A model generated the notes under the pieces. It was given only the letters and a program-made list of their open reading frames with translations, did no database searches and was not told the DNA's origin. Below, piece by piece: positions 53,255 to 63,567 of a stretch of DNA of 64,000 nt; position 1 is the stretch's first letter; each line of letters starts with the position of its first letter. This DNA is from JAURNZ01 sp036337715 (GTDB lineage: Bacteria; Pseudomonadota; Gammaproteobacteria; Comchoanobacterales; Comchoanobacteraceae): assembly GCA_036337715.1 (NCBI GenBank), contig JAYZDS010000006.1, forward strand, positions 25,332 to 89,331, given 5' to 3'. Made by a program: the position numbers and the translations under genes.

Positions 53255-53872
53255 TTAAATGTGAATATGATAAAACAATTGGATGGCGTGAAGTATGAGT
53301 TGAAGACCTATGGCACCAATAATAAGTCCCATGATTCTATTGGTTACGTAAGTTACCTTTGGACTCAATGAGGGTAGAAAAGTGGCGCCATAAAAGCATC
53401 CGCCAATCAATAAACTCATTAATGTAATAATGCCCCATGCTTCAATAAATAATGACATTTCAATATGGGTATTGCCAAAAAATGAAATGATGGCAACCAT
53501 TGATCCAGGACCTACCAGTAATGGGATTGTTAATGGTACAAGGGTAGGGTCAGTTTGGGTGTCTTCGTGCTTCACATTAAGCGCACTACTATGTGTATCA
53601 CCAGTGGTCATGACAAAACCAATGTGTGCTAATAAAATACCACCTGCTAAGGAAAATGCTGCAATTGAAATACCAAATAATTTTAGGACATAAGCGCCAA
53701 TAATGGCTGTTAAAGTTAGTCCTACCCAAGCATAACACATTATTTTAATGGCTTTTGATCGTGCATCTTCTTTTGAATACCCTTGCGTTAGAGATATAAA
53801 AATCATCACATTACCTATCGGGTTTGTCAGAGCAAATAAACTTGCAGCAAATGAAATTAACGATAAAGACAT
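53255..53872 (-). CDS. MarC family integral membrane protein
   Basis: 205 residues from ATG 53872, which has AAGGAGGA six bases upstream; the longer upstream frame has no such site. Six membrane helices in two groups. The N-terminal LFALTNPIGNVMIFISLTQG and the middle PLTIPLLVGPGSMVAIISF are the family's conserved halves (NPIG and GPGS). MarC/UPF0056 proteins are inner-membrane proteins, possibly transporters; antibiotic resistance is not supported for MarC itself. Divergent from recA. Confidence 0.9.
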   Translation of the reverse strand: MSLSLISFAASLFALTNPIGNVMIFISLTQGYSKEDARSKAIKIMCYAWVGLTLTAIIGAYVLKLFGISIAAFSLAGGILLAHIGFVMTTGDTHSSALNVKHEDTQTDPTLVPLTIPLLVGPGSMVAIISFFGNTHIEMSLFIEAWGIITLMSLLIGGCFYGATFLPSLSPKVTYVTNRIMGLIIGAIGLQLILHAIQLFYHIHI

Positions 53873-53958
53873 GTGTATCCTCCTTGATATATCCTTTATA
53901 TTGTAGATCATATCGGATGGTTTTGTTGTTTTTTTATTCAAGTTAGTTAAACACTCAA

Positions 53959-53987
53959 TTGTCATTACAATAAATATCTGGAATAAT
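53959..53987 (+). promoter_or_regulatory. recA promoter (TTGTCA-N17-AATAAT)
   Basis: A -35 TTGTCA and -10 AATAAT with 17-base spacing, about 25 bases before the recA ATG. The 139-base gap has no CTGT-N8-ACAG LexA site. Confidence 0.7.
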
Positions 53988-54011
53988 AGACGAATATTGA
54001 AGGTGAATAAC

Positions 54012-55046
54012 ATGAAAGATAACGATAGAAAAAAAGCCCTAGATGCTGCTCTAGGTCACATTGAGCGTCAGTTTGGTACTGGCTCAATCATGCGTATGGG
54101 AGACAAACAAGTCAATAAAGACATTACTGCTATTTCAACTGGCTCTTTAAGACTTGACATAGCTTTGGGAATAGGTGGTTTACCAAAGGGTAGAGTGGTT
54201 GAAATTTTTGGTCCTGAATCATCTGGTAAGACAACTTTAACATTGCACGCTGTGGCAGCATGCCAAAAACAAGGTGGGGTTGCTGCTTTTGTTGATGCTG
54301 AGCACGCACTTGACCCTGTTTATGCAGAAAGACTTGGTGTGAATATTGACGATATGCTGGTTTCTCAACCAGATACAGGAGAGCAAGCACTTGAGATTAC
54401 TGATATGTTAGTTCGCTCAGGCGCAGTAGATCTAGTCGTGGTTGACTCAGTTGCTGCACTGACACCTAAAGCTGAAATTGAAGGTGATATGGGTGATCAA
54501 CATGTTGGTTTACAGGCAAGGTTAATGTCACAAGCATTAAGAAAGCTAACAGCAAACATAAAACGATCCAATACATTGGTTATTTTCATTAACCAGATTC
54601 GTATGAAAATTGGAGTTATGTTTGGTAATCCTGAGACGACAACGGGAGGTAACGCATTAAAGTTCTATTCTTCTGTTCGTTTAGATATCAGAAGAGTTGG
54701 TGCACTCAAGCGTGGCGATGAAATATATGGTAACGAAACAAGGGTTAAAGTGGTAAAAAATAAATTAGCCCCTCCTTTCAAAAAAGTTGATTTTGATATC
54801 ATTTATGGAACTGGGATATGTAAGTATGGCGAGTTGATTGACTTAGCAGTAGAAAATGAGCTGATGCAAAAAGCCGGCGCTTGGTATAGCTATGATGGCA
54901 ATCGAGTTGGCCAAGGTAGAGATAATGTAAGACAATATTTAAGGGACAATGTAAGCATAGTTGAAACATTAGAAGCTAAGATTAGAGATATTTATTTGCC
55001 AAGTGAAGAACCTGAAGTTGAAAAAGAGGAAACGCTTGCCGAATGA
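54012..55046 (+). CDS. recA: Recombinase RecA
   Basis: 344 residues from ATG 54012 with AAGGTG upstream; a TTG five codons earlier is not needed. Walker A GPESSGKTT, the FVDAEHALDP segment, VVDSVAALTPKAE, loop L1/L2 (GDQHVGLQARLMS, FGNPETTTGGNALKF) and an acidic C-terminus are all standard. Drives homologous recombination and, in many bacteria, LexA self-cleavage. It overlaps recX by four bases. Confidence 0.98.
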   Translation: MKDNDRKKALDAALGHIERQFGTGSIMRMGDKQVNKDITAISTGSLRLDIALGIGGLPKGRVVEIFGPESSGKTTLTLHAVAACQKQGGVAAFVDAEHALDPVYAERLGVNIDDMLVSQPDTGEQALEITDMLVRSGAVDLVVVDSVAALTPKAEIEGDMGDQHVGLQARLMSQALRKLTANIKRSNTLVIFINQIRMKIGVMFGNPETTTGGNALKFYSSVRLDIRRVGALKRGDEIYGNETRVKVVKNKLAPPFKKVDFDIIYGTGICKYGELIDLAVENELMQKAGAWYSYDGNRVGQGRDNVRQYLRDNVSIVETLEAKIRDIYLPSEEPEVEKEETLAE

Positions 55047-55441
55047 CCCCAAGGTCAAAAGCGATGGATTTTTTAGCAAGGCGAGAGTATGGTTTTGAAG
55101 AATTATATTTACGTCTTTCTAAATATTTTGATAAGAATGATGTTCGTGATGTAGTATCAGCACTTCGTGATGAAGGGCTACAATCGGATAACCGTTTTGC
55201 TGAAGCACTAACGCAAAGACGTTTTAATCAAGGTTATGGTCCCAATTATGTCTGTAGAGAATTACTTGCAAAAAAAATAGATAGTGAGATTGTCGAGAAT
55301 GTTATTTCAAAACATAATTGGAGAGAAAATATATCCAATGTAGTTAATAAACACACTTGCAAAACAGCTCAGCAGTTGCAAAGGTACCTACTATATAAGG
55401 GATATGACTTTGAGATGATCAATCAGGTGGTAAAGACTTAG
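55043..55441 (+). CDS. recX: RecA regulator RecX
   Basis: 132 residues, slightly shorter than E. coli RecX (166). It has the three-helix repeats of the family (FLARREYGFEELYLRL, LRDEGLQSDNRFAEAL, QGYGPNYVCREL). It limits RecA filaments. The start overlaps the recA stop (ATGA), so expression is coupled. Confidence 0.9.
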   Translation: MTPRSKAMDFLARREYGFEELYLRLSKYFDKNDVRDVVSALRDEGLQSDNRFAEALTQRRFNQGYGPNYVCRELLAKKIDSEIVENVISKHNWRENISNVVNKHTCKTAQQLQRYLLYKGYDFEMINQVVKT

Positions 55442-55453
55442 AGGCCATGAAAT

Positions 55454-58009
55454 ATGCATGCAAATGAAATTAGACAATTATTTTTAGATTATTTTAGTGC
55501 ACAAGACCATGCCAATGTACCTGGTGCTTCATTGGTACCTATAAATGACCCAAGCTTATTGTTTGTTAATGCTGGGATGGTGCAATTTAAGGAATACTTC
55601 CTTGGTGCTCCTGCGCCTTATCAATGTGCTGTAACAGCTCAACCGTGTCTTAGGGTAGGTGGGAAGCACAATGATTTAAAAAATGTAGGTCATACCACTA
55701 GGCATCATACCCTTTTTGAAATGCTTGGCAATTTTAGTTTTGGAGACTATTTTAAAGAAAAAGCGATTGAACTTGCATGGCGATTTATCACACAATCCTT
55801 GAATATTCCTCAGGATAAACTTTGGGTCACAGTTCATCACGATGATCAAGAAAGTTATGATATATGGTTAAAAGATATCGGTTTGGACTCAAGTCGTATT
55901 ATAAAATGTGGTGATGAAGATAATTTTTGGTCTATGGGTGAGACTGGTCCATGCGGGCCTTGTACAGAAATTTTCTATGATCATGGTCCTAGTATCAAAG
56001 GTGGTTTGCCAGGTACTGAAGAAGCAGATGGCGATCGTTATGTTGAAATTTGGAACCTTGTTTTTATGCAATTTGATCGTCAATCAGATGGTCAGAAAAA
56101 ACCATTGCCTAAGCCTTGTGTAGATACAGGTATGGGGTTAGAGCGAATTGCTGCTGTTATGCAAGGTGTGACATCTAATTTTGAAACAGATGGATTTCAA
56201 TATTTGATCAACCAAATTAAATCTAAATTAGGAAAAGTATCATTATCTAGGATAGCACTTCAGGTAATGGCAGATCATTTAAGATCATCGACATTCATTA
56301 TGGCGCAAGGTATTTATCCTGGTAACGAAGGTAGGGCTTATGTTTTAAGAAGGATTATCAGGCGCGCTTTAAGATATGCATACCAATGCGGTCAGAAAGA
56401 ACCGATTATGTACCATTTTGTTGCTGATGTTGTTGAAAATTTAGGTAATGCTTATCCAATTTTAAATGAAGAACAACTTAATATCGAAGCCGCATTAAAA
56501 AAAGAAGAAGAAAAGTTTTATCAGACTTTAGAGCAAGGCATGAATTTGCTCGAATCTGCACTTGAAAAATCAAATATGATCTCTGGAGATTTGGCTTTTA
56601 AACTTTATGATACTTATGGTTTTCCAATTGATATAGCAGAAGATGTTGCTAAGGAAAAAAATATTGAAATTGATATCGATGGTTTCGAGACAAATATGGC
56701 TAAACAAAGGCAACGTTCGAAAGCGTCTTCTAAATTTAGTTCACAACAAGCACTCCCTCTTGAGCAAATTGAGCCAACAGTATTTGTTGGTGCAACGACA
56801 CTAGAATCAAACTCAAATGTGATTGCTTTGATAGAAGATGGAAAGCGTGTTAAATCATTATCGAAAGAAGGATTGATTATTTTGAATGAAACGCCTTTTT
56901 ACCCAGAAGGTGGCGGTCAGATTGGTGACAGTGGTCATATATTTAACGATAACTTCAAAGCAGATATTAATGACACTCAAAAGCAAGGTGATGTTATTAT
57001 TCACTATGCTAAAGTGGTCCAAGGACAAATAAATCTACAAGATAAAGTAAACTGTATTGTCGATAACAAAAGACTTGCAGTTAAAAGACATCACTCAGCA
57101 ACGCATTTATTGCATGCTGCTCTGCGCCACATTCTAGGTTCAACCGTTGAACAAAAAGGCTCACTAGTAAATGATATGCGTCTGCGATTTGATTTCACCT
57201 ATGACAAACCAATGACTTTAGAACAACAAATTGCTGTTGAAAGATTGGTTAACGAAAAGATTTATGCTGCATTGCCAGTAAAAGTTGAAGAAATGACCAT
57301 GGATCAAGCGTTATCTGAGGGAGCCATTGCTTTATTTAATGATAAGTACCAGAGTAATGTAAGGGTATTATCAATGGGTGATTTTTCAAAAGAACTTTGT
57401 GGCGGAACACATGTTGATAATACCCAAGACATTGGTCTTTTTAAGATTGTTACTGAAACAGGGGTTGCCAGTGGTGTGCGGCGAATTGAGGCACTTGCAG
57501 GTGATAAGGCATTAGATTGGTATGAGTCAAAATGGCAGACACTGAAAGAGATAAGTTCAAAATTAAAAACCCCAACAACAGAGGTTGATAAAAAAATTGA
57601 TCAACTGGTTAAGGATAACAAACAACTACGTGAGCAATTAAATACCAATTCTAAACGTTCTCATGTCACGCTAGAACCTGAAGTTTTTGGGGATTATAAA
57701 CTCTTTTTTTCATATGATCCAAATGTATCGGCAAAAGAATTGATGGCTATGACAGATCAATTAAAGTCGGTGCAAAAAAGCATTATCTTTCTTTTTGGTG
57801 GAGAAGGTAGCGAATCTCACCCGTATGTGCTTGCACTGAATAAAAATGCACTTTCAGATGATATCAGTGCATTTAAATTGTTAGATCACTTAAAGACAAA
57901 ATTAGAAATCAAGGGTGGCGGTCGCGATGATATGATTCGTGGCGTTTGTAAAGGTGAAGTTGAAACCATAAAAAATGTGGTTTCGATGATAAAAGATTTA
58001 TTATCATAA
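55454..58009 (+). CDS. alaS: Alanyl-tRNA synthetase
   Basis: 851 residues. The class II core begins RQLFLDYFSAQDH and has GHTTRHHTLFEMLGNFSFGDYFK; the editing domain carries HHSATHLLHAAL and CGGTHV (the zinc site). A C-terminal C-Ala domain follows, with GGGRDD near the end. The length is close to E. coli AlaS (876). It charges tRNA-Ala and clears Ser- or Gly-tRNA-Ala. Twelve bases after recX. Confidence 0.97.
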   Translation: MHANEIRQLFLDYFSAQDHANVPGASLVPINDPSLLFVNAGMVQFKEYFLGAPAPYQCAVTAQPCLRVGGKHNDLKNVGHTTRHHTLFEMLGNFSFGDYFKEKAIELAWRFITQSLNIPQDKLWVTVHHDDQESYDIWLKDIGLDSSRIIKCGDEDNFWSMGETGPCGPCTEIFYDHGPSIKGGLPGTEEADGDRYVEIWNLVFMQFDRQSDGQKKPLPKPCVDTGMGLERIAAVMQGVTSNFETDGFQYLINQIKSKLGKVSLSRIALQVMADHLRSSTFIMAQGIYPGNEGRAYVLRRIIRRALRYAYQCGQKEPIMYHFVADVVENLGNAYPILNEEQLNIEAALKKEEEKFYQTLEQGMNLLESALEKSNMISGDLAFKLYDTYGFPIDIAEDVAKEKNIEIDIDGFETNMAKQRQRSKASSKFSSQQALPLEQIEPTVFVGATTLESNSNVIALIEDGKRVKSLSKEGLIILNETPFYPEGGGQIGDSGHIFNDNFKADINDTQKQGDVIIHYAKVVQGQINLQDKVNCIVDNKRLAVKRHHSATHLLHAALRHILGSTVEQKGSLVNDMRLRFDFTYDKPMTLEQQIAVERLVNEKIYAALPVKVEEMTMDQALSEGAIALFNDKYQSNVRVLSMGDFSKELCGGTHVDNTQDIGLFKIVTETGVASGVRRIEALAGDKALDWYESKWQTLKEISSKLKTPTTEVDKKIDQLVKDNKQLREQLNTNSKRSHVTLEPEVFGDYKLFFSYDPNVSAKELMAMTDQLKSVQKSIIFLFGGEGSESHPYVLALNKNALSDDISAFKLLDHLKTKLEIKGGGRDDMIRGVCKGEVETIKNVVSMIKDLLS

Positions 58010-58011
58010 TT

Positions 58012-59160
58012 ATGCGTCGATTGGTTTTAAAGTTTGGTGGGTCATCGGTTGGTGATGTTGAAAAAATAAAACATGCTGCAAAAATTGTTATGGAGCATGC
58101 ACAGAGTACAGAAGTCATTGTTGTTGTTTCAGCGATGCAGGGTGAAACCAATAGATTACTGGAGCTTGCAAAAAAAACTTATAACCCACTAGTTCCAAAT
58201 AGAGAGTTTGATCAAGTTTTAGCAACTGGTGAAATAATCAGTGCTAGTTTGATGGCATTAGCACTTGAAGCTATCGGTCTAAAATCCATATCATTAACTG
58301 GAAATCAGGCTGGTATTCATACAGACGATATTTATCAAGATGCAAGCATAAAGTCAGTTGATGGTTCAAAAATTAAGTCTCTTATCGAACAAGGGGTGAT
58401 TCCTGTTATTACTGGCTTTCAGGGTGTTTGTGATGATAATATCACCACACTAGGCAGAGGTGGGTCTGACTTAACTGCTGTTGCTTTGGCGCATGAGCTA
58501 AATGCAGATCAGTGTTGGATATACACAGATGTACAGGGTGTGTATGCAACCGATCCCAATATTGTTGCAAATAATGATATTTTTCATCAGATGGGCTACG
58601 TTACTTTAAAAAAAATGGCACTTGCAGGTGCGGAAGTGATTCAATATGCAGCCATAGAATATGCAGAAAATAATCAAGTTTCAGTCAGAATTTGCTCTAC
58701 CTTTGAGCCAGGGTTGGGGACATTAGTCATTAGTGATGAAGCAATTTCGAAGCCTATTATTGTAAAATACTCAGGCCTAACAAAGTTATTTCACAATGCT
58801 AAAACCAAACAGGCATATATCAAACTATTTAAAAATAAAATCGTATATAGTAGTGATGATTGTTATCTTCTCTCCATGGTGTTGCCTGAAATTAAAACAA
58901 AATTGAGGTTAATTCAACATTTAGATATTGATGAGAGCATTCAAGCAAATCAAACACTGATTTCAATTTTTACACCTAATACTATGTTTAAAAAAACTTT
59001 ACTTGTGTATTTTGAATCTATAACGTACGTTGAAATATTATCGACGAAAAAATCTGATTTCGTGGTTCGAATATTAGTGCCCGATTACAAAATGAAGGCA
59101 ATGGTCTCTGATCTACATTATTTTTGTCGAGATCTTTCAAAAGAAGCTGTGGCGTTATAA
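58012..59160 (+). CDS. lysC: Aspartate kinase
   Basis: 382 residues. LVLKFGGSSVGDVEKI at the N-terminus and GRGGSDLTAVALAHEL in the kinase core. The regulatory C-terminus (two ACT domains) is about 20-30 residues shorter than usual and poorly conserved, so feedback inhibition may differ. It makes aspartyl phosphate for lysine, methionine and threonine. It is two bases after alaS; the alaS-lysC-csrA order matches Pseudomonas and Legionella. Confidence 0.93.
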   Translation: MRRLVLKFGGSSVGDVEKIKHAAKIVMEHAQSTEVIVVVSAMQGETNRLLELAKKTYNPLVPNREFDQVLATGEIISASLMALALEAIGLKSISLTGNQAGIHTDDIYQDASIKSVDGSKIKSLIEQGVIPVITGFQGVCDDNITTLGRGGSDLTAVALAHELNADQCWIYTDVQGVYATDPNIVANNDIFHQMGYVTLKKMALAGAEVIQYAAIEYAENNQVSVRICSTFEPGLGTLVISDEAISKPIIVKYSGLTKLFHNAKTKQAYIKLFKNKIVYSSDDCYLLSMVLPEIKTKLRLIQHLDIDESIQANQTLISIFTPNTMFKKTLLVYFESITYVEILSTKKSDFVVRILVPDYKMKAMVSDLHYFCRDLSKEAVAL

Positions 59161-59200
59161 GCCAAAAGATCCTCATATTATAAGATTATTTACAAAATAC

Positions 59201-59362
59201 TTGTAATATTATGCTCACAAGATCTATACTTATATTGTAAATGCTGGGATTTATGAATTTTTCATTGAAAACAGTATCTAAATTCTTTAATGAGCATTGC
59301 CTAATAAAGCAATTAAAGATACATTAACTTTTAAAGGATTTAGTTTTTATAAGGAGATTGCA
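59201..59362 (+). promoter_or_regulatory. csrA promoter and leader with GGA motifs
   Basis: -35 TTGTAA (59201-59206), 18-base spacer, -10 TATACT (59225-59230). The leader carries GGA at 59247, 59336 and in the ribosome site AAGGAG (59351-59356). CsrA binds GGA, and csrA leaders are often autoregulated in this way; here that is inference. Confidence 0.55.
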
Positions 59363-59587
59363 ATGTTAATTTTGACACGCCGCGTTGGTGAAACACTAAT
59401 AATAAATGATAACATCAAACTAACTGTATTAGGTGTCAGAGGACATCAGGTACGAATTGGTGTTGATGCTCCCAAAGATGTTTCGGTTCATCGACAAGAG
59501 ATATATGAAAAAATCCAACAAGAATCACCAGACAAAGAAACCTTTACTCTTCCTAAGGATCAGTCAAATCAGTCTGACATTTCATAG
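59363..59587 (+). CDS. csrA: Carbon storage regulator CsrA
   Basis: 74 residues from ATG 59363 (MLILTRRVGETLII) with AAGGAG six bases upstream. The full CsrA core is present (GVRGHQVRIGVDAPKDVSVHR) followed by a hydrophilic tail. It binds GGA sites in mRNA leaders and blocks or stabilises them; in relatives it controls metabolism, motility and life-cycle switching. Follows lysC, as in Pseudomonas (rsmA) and Legionella. Confidence 0.96.
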   Translation: MLILTRRVGETLIINDNIKLTVLGVRGHQVRIGVDAPKDVSVHRQEIYEKIQQESPDKETFTLPKDQSNQSDIS

Positions 59588-59599
59588 CGATAAAGGTTC

Positions 59600-61681
59600 A
59601 TGAAAGATCCTTTTTACGGCTCTGAAAAAAAGCGATATAAAAATCCAATTCCAAGTCGTGAGTGGATCATACAAAACTTAGTTGCGTTTAATGCACCAAT
59701 TTCCCTAGAACAATTAAAAAGTCACTTAAACGTTAAGGGTGCTGAGGAAAGTGCAGCATTCAATAAAAGATTAGGTGCCATGGTTCGAGATGGCCAACTT
59801 CTCAAAAATAGAAATAATGATTTTGTGCTTGTTAAGCAAATGGGCCTGTGCAAGGGTTTCGTTCACTTTGGGAAAGATCGCCAACCTTATCTATATGAAG
59901 AAGAGACACAAAAAAAGATCAGTATTTCGGGTTATCAATTAACCGAGCTACTTGAAAATGATTATATTTTAGCTCGCTCAATTAATGATGGACAAGCAAT
60001 CATAATCGAGATTTTATCTAGATCATTAAAAGAAATTGTTGGACGTGTTCATTCTGAAAAAGGTATTTCTACAATCGTACCGTTAAAACCTTGTTGCTAT
60101 ACAGATCCAATTTTACAACCAACTGAAGTTAAATTGAAAGCTGGGGCCGTTATTCGTACAAGTATTGTCAACTATCCTAAGCCTGGCAGACCAGTCATTG
60201 TTGAGTTCATTGATGAAGTATCAACTCAAAATGATATTAATCATTCTATTGAAACGGTATGTCATGCGTTCGGTATTCCTTTTAATATAAAGCATAAAAC
60301 TGACTTTGATGATTCTATTAGTATTGAGGGCAGGGATGATTGGAGACATCATCCTTTTGTAACCATTGATGGCGAAGATGCAAAAGATTTTGATGATGCT
60401 TTATTTGTCAAAAAATTAGAAAACGAATATGAAGTATACATCGCCATTGCTGATGTTAGTCATTATGTCACGCCTAATTCAGATTTAAACGAGGAAGCTA
60501 GAGACAGGTCTACATCTGTCTATTTTCCTGGTTTTGTTGTGCCAATGTTGCCAAAAGTACTATCGAACAATTTGTGTTCACTCGTCCCTAATCAAGATCG
60601 TTATGTCATGGGCGTAAAGTTGATATTAGATTTAAACGGTCGCCTAGTGAGTTATACTTTACATGAAGCTGTCATTCATTCACATGCAAGACTCACATAT
60701 AATCAAGTTGAATCATTTATTAAAAAGCAAAAAATAATACCAAAAGCAATAGAATCATCCATGAATGCAATGATAGAGCTTGCTGGTAAATTAGTCGAAA
60801 TCAAACATCAAAGAGGCGCACTTAGTTTCAATAGGCAAGAGACAACACCAGTGTTTAATGGTGGAGAAATCGTTGATTTTAAAAATTTAAGCGCTTTGGA
60901 ATCAATGAAGTTGGTAGAAGTGTTTATGCTTCTTGCTAATGAGTCAGTAGCAACCTTTTGCGAAAAGCATAAGCTACCTTGTTTATTTCGTAATCATGGT
61001 CAGCCTGATGAAGACAAGTTATCTGGAATCTTTCAGTTGTTAAATATCCTTGGTATTAAAATGCCTATCCATAAAAAAGATATCAATTCGAAACAATTAT
61101 CAAAATTAATGGAAAAGGTACACGACAAAGTTAATTCAAATGTTTATGATTTGCTCATGCTAAGGGCTTTGCCTCAAGCTGTGTATAGTCAATACTGTCA
61201 AGGTCATTTTGGTCTTGCCTATCAAAACTATTTACATTTTACTTCGCCAATTAGACGTTATCCCGATTTATTAGTTCACCAACAAATTAAACGTTTAATC
61301 CATGGTGAGAGCGTTGAAGTATCTAATTTAAATCAAATCGCAAGTCATTGTTCTTATGCTGAAAGAAGGGCAGAACAAGCATCAAGATGGATTGAAAGTG
61401 AATTAAAATGTAAGTTTATACAAAAGCATCTTGGAAAACGGTTTAAAGGACACATATCTTCAGTAATGAATTTTGGCGTCTTTGTGACCATCGATGAATT
61501 TGGTATTGACGGTTTGATTCATATCTCAAGACTACCTAAAGATTATTACGATTTTGATCCTGATAAAATGTCTTTAAATGGTAGAAAAAATGGACGAAGT
61601 TTTGTTTTGGGTGATCAAATAAAAATTAAAGTTTTTAAAATTGATTTAGATAATCATCGAATTGATTTTCTGGTTAGCTAA
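59600..61681 (+). CDS. rnr: Ribonuclease R
   Basis: 693 residues. A winged-helix N-terminus (residues 15-70), two cold-shock-like OB domains, the RNB catalytic domain with DGEDAKDFDDALF (metal Asp residues) and RSTSVYFPGFVVPMLP, and one S1 domain at the C-terminus (FKGHISSVMNFGVFV). The Lys-rich tail of E. coli RNase R (813 residues) is missing. It degrades structured RNA 3' to 5'. It starts 12 bases after csrA and ends overlapping the next convergent gene by eight bases. Confidence 0.94.
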   Translation: MKDPFYGSEKKRYKNPIPSREWIIQNLVAFNAPISLEQLKSHLNVKGAEESAAFNKRLGAMVRDGQLLKNRNNDFVLVKQMGLCKGFVHFGKDRQPYLYEEETQKKISISGYQLTELLENDYILARSINDGQAIIIEILSRSLKEIVGRVHSEKGISTIVPLKPCCYTDPILQPTEVKLKAGAVIRTSIVNYPKPGRPVIVEFIDEVSTQNDINHSIETVCHAFGIPFNIKHKTDFDDSISIEGRDDWRHHPFVTIDGEDAKDFDDALFVKKLENEYEVYIAIADVSHYVTPNSDLNEEARDRSTSVYFPGFVVPMLPKVLSNNLCSLVPNQDRYVMGVKLILDLNGRLVSYTLHEAVIHSHARLTYNQVESFIKKQKIIPKAIESSMNAMIELAGKLVEIKHQRGALSFNRQETTPVFNGGEIVDFKNLSALESMKLVEVFMLLANESVATFCEKHKLPCLFRNHGQPDEDKLSGIFQLLNILGIKMPIHKKDINSKQLSKLMEKVHDKVNSNVYDLLMLRALPQAVYSQYCQGHFGLAYQNYLHFTSPIRRYPDLLVHQQIKRLIHGESVEVSNLNQIASHCSYAERRAEQASRWIESELKCKFIQKHLGKRFKGHISSVMNFGVFVTIDEFGIDGLIHISRLPKDYYDFDPDKMSLNGRKNGRSFVLGDQIKIKVFKIDLDNHRIDFLVS

Positions 61682-63413
61682 TTTTTTTAAAAATAAATAA
61701 TTCGTTATTCACAGGGTTATGTTGCTCATAGCGGATATTGGTCTTTTCGTAATTGATTTGTTTGCAACCATTGGTTGTCATTAATGTAACCAAGTAATTC
61801 TTACTATGCTTAAATCTTCCTGATTTTGATAATTCGTATGTGCCTGTTTGATCATCTCCACTTTCAATAGAGCAAACAATTAATCCGTTCTCATTGAGAG
61901 CAAGAACCATTTTTCTTATTGTCGTGCTCAAATCACCAATATATGGGAAACAATCGGCTAAGAAAAAAACATCTACTGCTTTAGGCCATGGAAGATCAGG
62001 AATAAAACCCTCTATTAGATGATCGTAAAGCTCAGTTTTATTGGCGAGCATTAACATATTTTGTGAACAATCTATCCCACTTAGTTGTTTTGTCCAAGGT
62101 TTTAAATAAGGACCTGCTAAGCCAGTCCCACAACCCACATCAACAATGTGTGTCCACATTTTTTTTCTAGGTTGTATTGTATTTTCTATTAGGTCGGATA
62201 ATCTCTCATGTCCATTATATTTTAATACTTTCGTTAAGTGTTCATTGTAAGTTGGTGCGTAGTCATCAAATAATTGAGCAACATAATCCTTAGGACATTG
62301 TTTGAATGAACTATTTTTTTCACCTTCTAACGCATTTAATAGAAATTGAATTTGAGAGTTATCAGGTTTAAGCCGCGCAACTCGTCTATAAAATGTAATT
62401 GCTTCATTTGGTTTATTTTGTTTGAGCGCTAATGTGCCTAAATTATGTAAAGTATCACTATGGTTTTCATTTTGATTAAGTACTTTATGAAAATAACTAT
62501 ATGCATCTTCAAATTTATTTTGATACTGATAGCAGACACCAATGTTATAAAGTGTTTGTTCGCACTTAGGTTTCATTTGCAAGCACTGAAACCAACATTG
62601 AAGTGCTTCTCCAAGTTTTTGTTGATGTAAATAAACAGAAGCTAAATTATGACAGTTTTCAAAATTGAAGGGTTCTAATTCATATGCTTGATTAAAATAC
62701 TTTAATGCTTGGTCAGAGTTATCTTCACCTAAATATGCACATCCTAATCCATGATATATTCTAAAAGAAGCTTCAATGTTTTTTGCTTTTAAAAAATATT
62801 TGATGGCATGATCGTATAAAGATTGCTGAAGATAACATTCTCCGATTTTGATCATGATGGATTGATTATTATCATCTATGTTAAGTGCGTTTATAAAAGT
62901 TCTCGTTGCTGATTTGATATTGTTTTGATTAAACTGACAAAGGCCAAGGTTATAAAGTAATGTGTCATTGTGTTCATCCAGTGCGAGTGCTTTATGAAAA
63001 TAAGCTTCAGCAGTAGAAAACTGATTTTGTTTGTAATGCATTAATCCAAGATTTTTTAATACACCTAAATGGCCCGGTTGAATATTTAAAACAATATTAA
63101 AATGTTTTTCACCTAAATCATATTCTTTGAGTTTTACATACACATGACCAATATTACTGTGTATTGTGACGTTGTTGGGATCAATGCTCAACCCCTTTTT
63201 AAAAGCAACTAGTGCTTCGTCATAAGCTTCCAATTGGCTATTAGCAATACCCAGTAGTTGCCAAGCATTGACATCGTCAGGATATGATAAAACATGTGAT
63301 TGATAATACTCTTTGGCTTCGTCAATCAAACCTGTTTGATGTTTTTCAAACCATTTTAAAAGTGATTTATGCATAGTTAGAAATCTTAATTGTTTATGCC
63401 AATACATTAACAT
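61674..63413 (-). CDS. TPR-repeat methyltransferase
   Basis: 579 residues. About ten TPR units fill residues 20-380 (for example LLGIANSQLEAYDEALVAFK and YNIGVCYQYQNKFEDAYSYF). A C-terminal SAM-binding domain follows from about 425 (VDVGCGTGLAGPYL, GIDCSQNML, LALNENGLIVCSIES). The repeats should bind a protein partner and the domain methylate it or a linked molecule; the substrate is unknown. Two starts are possible, 63413 and 63374 (MHKSLLKWF); neither has a clear ribosome site. Confidence 0.85.
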   Translation of the reverse strand: MLMYWHKQLRFLTMHKSLLKWFEKHQTGLIDEAKEYYQSHVLSYPDDVNAWQLLGIANSQLEAYDEALVAFKKGLSIDPNNVTIHSNIGHVYVKLKEYDLGEKHFNIVLNIQPGHLGVLKNLGLMHYKQNQFSTAEAYFHKALALDEHNDTLLYNLGLCQFNQNNIKSATRTFINALNIDDNNQSIMIKIGECYLQQSLYDHAIKYFLKAKNIEASFRIYHGLGCAYLGEDNSDQALKYFNQAYELEPFNFENCHNLASVYLHQQKLGEALQCWFQCLQMKPKCEQTLYNIGVCYQYQNKFEDAYSYFHKVLNQNENHSDTLHNLGTLALKQNKPNEAITFYRRVARLKPDNSQIQFLLNALEGEKNSSFKQCPKDYVAQLFDDYAPTYNEHLTKVLKYNGHERLSDLIENTIQPRKKMWTHIVDVGCGTGLAGPYLKPWTKQLSGIDCSQNMLMLANKTELYDHLIEGFIPDLPWPKAVDVFFLADCFPYIGDLSTTIRKMVLALNENGLIVCSIESGDDQTGTYELSKSGRFKHSKNYLVTLMTTNGCKQINYEKTNIRYEQHNPVNNELFIFKKIS

Positions 63414-63435
63414 ACTTTTTTAATTTTAAAAATTC

Positions 63436-63464
63436 TTGCGGTCGCATAAAAAAAACGCTATAGT
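63436..63464 (+). promoter_or_regulatory. tRNA operon promoter (TTGCGG-N17-TATAGT)
   Basis: Good -35 and -10 hexamers with ideal spacing, placing the RNA start about 15 bases before tRNA-Val. It probably drives tRNA-Val, tRNA-Asp and the ppiD-like gene, as the gaps between them have no room for a promoter. Confidence 0.75.
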
Positions 63465-63486
63465 CAAGACTTAAGTGAGCTATATC

Positions 63487-63562
63487 GGGTACTTAGCTCA
63501 GTTGGTAGAGCGTCGCCTTTACACGGCGAATGTCGGGGGTTCAAGTCCCTCAGTACCCACCA
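63487..63562 (+). tRNA. tRNA-Val (anticodon TAC)
   Basis: 76 bases with encoded CCA. Acceptor arms GGGTACT and AGTACCC pair; the anticodon loop is TTTACAC and the T arm GGTTCAAGTCC. Five bases before tRNA-Asp. Confidence 0.97.
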
Positions 63563-63567
63563 ACGCG